A DNA stretch of 64,000 nt from Trebonia sp963836195 (GTDB lineage: Bacteria > Actinomycetota > Actinomycetes > Streptosporangiales > Streptosporangiaceae), in the NCBI GenBank assembly GCA_963836195.1, contig CAWIIX010000002.1:310001-374000 (forward strand). Direction: 5' to 3'. Shown one piece after another: positions 61,590 through 64,000 of the stretch. The notes beneath the pieces are model-generated. The model was not told where the DNA came from. It was given only the letters and a program-made list of their open reading frames with translations, and did no database searches. How positions within the stretch are numbered: the first letter of the stretch is position 1; the number at the start of each line of letters is the position of its first letter. The position numbers and the translations under genes are program-made.

Positions 61590-63028
61590 CCTCCGGGCGC
61601 CAGCCGCCATCGGTCGCCGCCGGCTGCCTTGGCCGCGTACATGGCGCGGTCGGCGTCCGCCAGCAGCTGGTCGGCGACCGTGCCGGGCGCGGACAGCGCC
61701 GCGCCGATCGACGCGGTCGGGTGAATCTGCGCGCCGGCCAGCTCGAGGGGCTGCTGCACGGCCCGCATGAGCCGGGCGGCGATGCCGGCCGCCTCGGCCG
61801 CCGACGGCACCGGGTAGGCGATGACGACGAACTCGTCACCGCCGAGCCTGCCCACGGTGTCCTGCTCCCGGGCCGTCAGCTCGAGCCGCCGGGCGATCTC
61901 GGCCAGCAGCTGGTCGCCGGCCGCGTGCCCGAGGGTGTCGTTGATGGCCTTGAAATGATCCAGGTCGCAGTAGAACGCGGCGACCCGGTCCCGGCCGCGG
62001 TCCGAGTCCGTCAGCGCCGCCGCCAGCCGGTCGAGCACCAGCGCCCGGTTCGCCAGCCCGGTCAGCCGGTCGTGGGTGGCCGCGTAGGCGAAGCGCGCCT
62101 GAATGGTCCGCAGGATCGTGATGTCCTCGATCTGGGTGAGGAGGACGCACGGCTCGGCCCCGCCCTCGACGCTCAGCAGGGTCGAGCTGACCCGGCCCCA
62201 GACCTCGCTGCCGTCCGGCCGCGCGAAGTGGATCTCATACTGGGCGTAGGAGCTCGCGGCGCCGTCGGCCGCGCGCCGCGCGGGGACCGGATCCGGCCGG
62301 GTGAGCTCGGCCGCGACGGTGCCGACGAGCTCGGCCGAGGACCGCCCGAGCAGCTTCTCGAAGGCGACGTTGACCCGGGTGATGCGCTGGTCCTCGGTCA
62401 GCAACGCGATCGCGATCGGCGACCGGTCGAACATGGCGCGGAAAAGCCGCTCCGAGTCCGCCACGAACGTGTGCACCCGCGCGTGCTCGATCGCCAGGGC
62501 CGCGTGCACCGCGAACTGCTCAAGCAGCCGGCAGCTGGCCGCGTCCGGGAGCATGCCCCCGGGCGGCCCGTCGACGCTGAGCACGCCGATGAGCGTCCCG
62601 TCGGGCGCGTACAGCGGGGCGAACAGCGAGTCGTCCGGATGCCAGGCGCCCGGCTCGTCGACCGGGGCGATCGGCGGCGTCCAGCTCGGGATCGGCCCGG
62701 CCGAGCTCTGGTCGCTGTTGTGATCGAGGAAGCGCAGCTCGCCCCAGGCCTCACAGGCGGCCAGGAGCTCGTACCAGGCCTGCATCGGCGCGCGCGTGCC
62801 CATCAGCGCCTCGGTCGCCTCATCGGATCCGGCCACCGCGACGACCTCGGCCACGTCGCCCGGCCGGGCCATGTTCACCAGCGCGGCGTCGAACCCGAGC
62901 TGATCGACGACCGACTGCACCACCATCTGCAGGGTCTCCTGCAGATCCAGGCTGGAGGCGATCCGGCGCGCCAGCCCGGCCAGCAGCCGGGCCGACTGGG
63001 CCTCATCGGCCACAGCGGCTTCCTTCAC
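61586..63028 (-). CDS. GAF-PAS-GGDEF diguanylate cyclase
   Basis: 480 residues. GAF-like N-domain (~20-185: SSLDLQETLQMVVQSVVDQL ... HAALAIEHARVH), PAS (~195-320: LFRAMFDRSPIAIALLTEDQ, RITRVNVAFEKLLGRSSAEL, YEIHFARPDGSEVWGRVSST), then GGDEF (~335-480: ATHDRLTGLANRALVLDRLA, YCDLDHFKAINDTLGHAAGD, GRLGGDEF). The I-site RxxD (REQD) precedes the active site by five residues, so product inhibition is expected. Convergent with the P450; the two 3' ends overlap by a few bases. Confidence 0.95.
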   Translation of the reverse strand: MKEAAVADEAQSARLLAGLARRIASSLDLQETLQMVVQSVVDQLGFDAALVNMARPGDVAEVVAVAGSDEATEALMGTRAPMQAWYELLAACEAWGELRFLDHNSDQSSAGPIPSWTPPIAPVDEPGAWHPDDSLFAPLYAPDGTLIGVLSVDGPPGGMLPDAASCRLLEQFAVHAALAIEHARVHTFVADSERLFRAMFDRSPIAIALLTEDQRITRVNVAFEKLLGRSSAELVGTVAAELTRPDPVPARRAADGAASSYAQYEIHFARPDGSEVWGRVSSTLLSVEGGAEPCVLLTQIEDITILRTIQARFAYAATHDRLTGLANRALVLDRLAAALTDSDRGRDRVAAFYCDLDHFKAINDTLGHAAGDQLLAEIARRLELTAREQDTVGRLGGDEFVVIAYPVPSAAEAAGIAARLMRAVQQPLELAGAQIHPTASIGAALSAPGTVADQLLADADRAMYAAKAAGGDRWRLAPGG

Positions 63029-63163
63029 GCGAGGTCCTCACTCCCGTGACCACTGAAAGCAATGATCATATGCGCATAGTAATCAACCGTGCGCCCGTTA
63101 TCTCCCAGCCGGGGTCGGATCACGCCGCTCCCGGACGCGAACGGCCCCGGGCCAGCCGTGAAT

Positions 63164-64000
63164 TCAGCGCGCGGCCGGCTCGCGAATCTGGTCCAGGATC
63201 GCGTCCGCGCCCCGCTCCCGCAGCGCCGCCGCGAGCGCGGCCCCCACCGCCTCGGGGTCGGCCCCGGTGCCGCTGGCATCCACCCGCGAGCGCCCGTCCA
63301 GCGACGTGACCTGCGCGTAAAGCGACAGCAGGCCGCCCCGCCGGGTCGCCAGCGCCCCCACCGGGACCGAGCATCCGCCGTGCAGCGCCGCCAGCAGCGC
63401 CCGCTCCGCGCGCACCGCCGCGTCCGCGTCCGGGTCCCCGAACGTGTTCAGCATCTCCAGCAGCTCCCGGTCCCCGGACCGGACCTGAACCGCGAGCGCC
63501 CCCTGCCCGGGCGACGGCGCGAACAGCACCGGGTCAAGCAGCTCGCTGATAGCGTCGTCAAGACCCAGCCGCCGCAGCCCGCACGCGGCCAGGATCACCG
63601 CGTCAAGCCCCGACTTGCCCCGGGCGAGCCGCCCGGGGACGTTGCCGCGGATCGGCACCACCTCCACGTCCGGCCGCACCGCCTTCAGCTGCGCGATCCG
63701 CCGCGCCGACCCGGTGCCCACCCGCGCCCCGGCCCGCAGCCCCGCCAGCGTCGACCCGCACAGCGCGTCCAGCGGCTCGCCCCGGGGCGGGGTCACCGAG
63801 AGCACCAGCCCGGCCGGCGGCGCCGTCGGCAGGTCCTTCAGCGAGTGCACCGCGATGTCGACCCGCCCCGCGAGCAGCTCCTCCTCCAGCCGGGTGGTGA
63901 ACACGCCGCCCGCGCCGTCGCCGCCGAGGTCCCGCACCGGCGACTTGCGGTCCCGGTCACCGTCGGTCATCACCGACCGGGCCTTGAACTCCACCACCGG
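63164..64000 (-). CDS. hemC: Hydroxymethylbilane synthase, 5' end outside the window
   Basis: Porphobilinogen deaminase of tetrapyrrole (heme/B12) synthesis. The window holds the C-terminal ~280 residues; the start lies beyond 64000. VVEFKARSVMTDGDRDR..., GVFTTRLEEELLAGRVDIAV, HSLKDLPT, GTGSARRIAQLKAVRPDVEV, the SPGQGALAVQVR segment and the dipyrromethane-attachment Cys in LLAALHGGCSVPVGALATRR identify HemC. Usually followed by hemD in actinobacteria; here the next genes are unrelated. Confidence 0.95.
   Translation of the reverse strand, partial: PVVEFKARSVMTDGDRDRKSPVRDLGGDGAGGVFTTRLEEELLAGRVDIAVHSLKDLPTAPPAGLVLSVTPPRGEPLDALCGSTLAGLRAGARVGTGSARRIAQLKAVRPDVEVVPIRGNVPGRLARGKSGLDAVILAACGLRRLGLDDAISELLDPVLFAPSPGQGALAVQVRSGDRELLEMLNTFGDPDADAAVRAERALLAALHGGCSVPVGALATRRGGLLSLYAQVTSLDGRSRVDASGTGADPEAVGAALAAALRERGADAILDQIREPAAR

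Noticed and set aside
60752..63049. A 765-residue P450 with a long novel C-terminal domain
   Set aside because: Everything after ~61589 is the antisense of the GGDEF gene; the native stop is one base out of frame at 61587.
1..64000. CRISPR array, tRNA/rRNA genes, integrase or intact insertion sequence
   Set aside because: No regularly spaced repeats, no cloverleaf or CCA-ended gene, and no DDE or tyrosine/serine recombinase motif was seen on either strand.

Overview
The window is about 70% G+C with strong third-position GC. It carries mycothiol-dependent and F420-type enzymes, an XRE/DUF397 pair, ROK, MerR and LuxR-LAL regulators, a MurT/GatD pair and many GTG starts. Together these point to a mycelial actinobacterium of the Streptosporangiales/Catenulisporales/Streptomycetales type. 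I cannot name the species. No tRNA, rRNA, CRISPR array, integrase or intact transposase was seen.

Layout. 0-6 kb: an operator-controlled SRPBCC gene, a small HExxH metalloprotein, a frameshifted APH-family gene, a papain-like hypothetical, a NUDIX hydrolase and an orphan FxLD-type methyltransferase. 6-9 kb: decaying sequence with a broken lipoprotein and remnants of an Rpn-like protein and a peptide deformylase. 9-21 kb: secreted functions (S53 peptidase, malectin/GH55-like protein with a divergent ROK regulator) and a heavily frameshifted LuxR-LAL regulator with two alpha/beta hydrolases. 21-26.9 kb: an inverted-repeat element, MerR/MFS, a TIR remnant and an XRE-DUF397 pair. 27-31.4 kb: an LLM oxidoreductase and a NarL-type two-component system divergent from an ABC transporter. 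31.4-43.9 kb: small regulators and metabolic genes, an ORC/CDC6-like ATPase of unusual composition, an MFS/Lrp pair and a MerR-PP2C regulator. 44-48 kb: a 1352-residue secreted GH3 enzyme.

48.4-61.6 kb is the most interesting part. Nine minus-strand genes are packed with overlaps or tiny gaps: carrier protein, LPLAT-type acyltransferase, B12-type radical SAM enzyme, PLP decarboxylase, MurT-like ligase, GatD-like amidotransferase, prolyl-carrier-oxidase-like acyl-CoA dehydrogenase, stand-alone adenylation enzyme and glutamine-synthetase-like ligase. A ferredoxin and a P450 diverge from them. The adenylation enzyme, dehydrogenase and carrier match the trio that loads and oxidises proline on a carrier (anatoxin, prodiginine and pyoluteorin pathways). 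The remaining set looks like an uncharacterised natural-product cluster. The window ends with a GAF-PAS-GGDEF protein and the 3' part of hemC.

Two features cut across the window. First, about 15 genes carry single-base frameshifts, densest at 16.2-20.1 kb and 49.9-51.5 kb, while other multi-kilobase genes are clean. This means either residual assembly indels or real decay. Second, non-coding repeats recur: at least six copies of a ~30-40 bp element with core GGGACCGTTCG, and several AT-rich palindromic elements.
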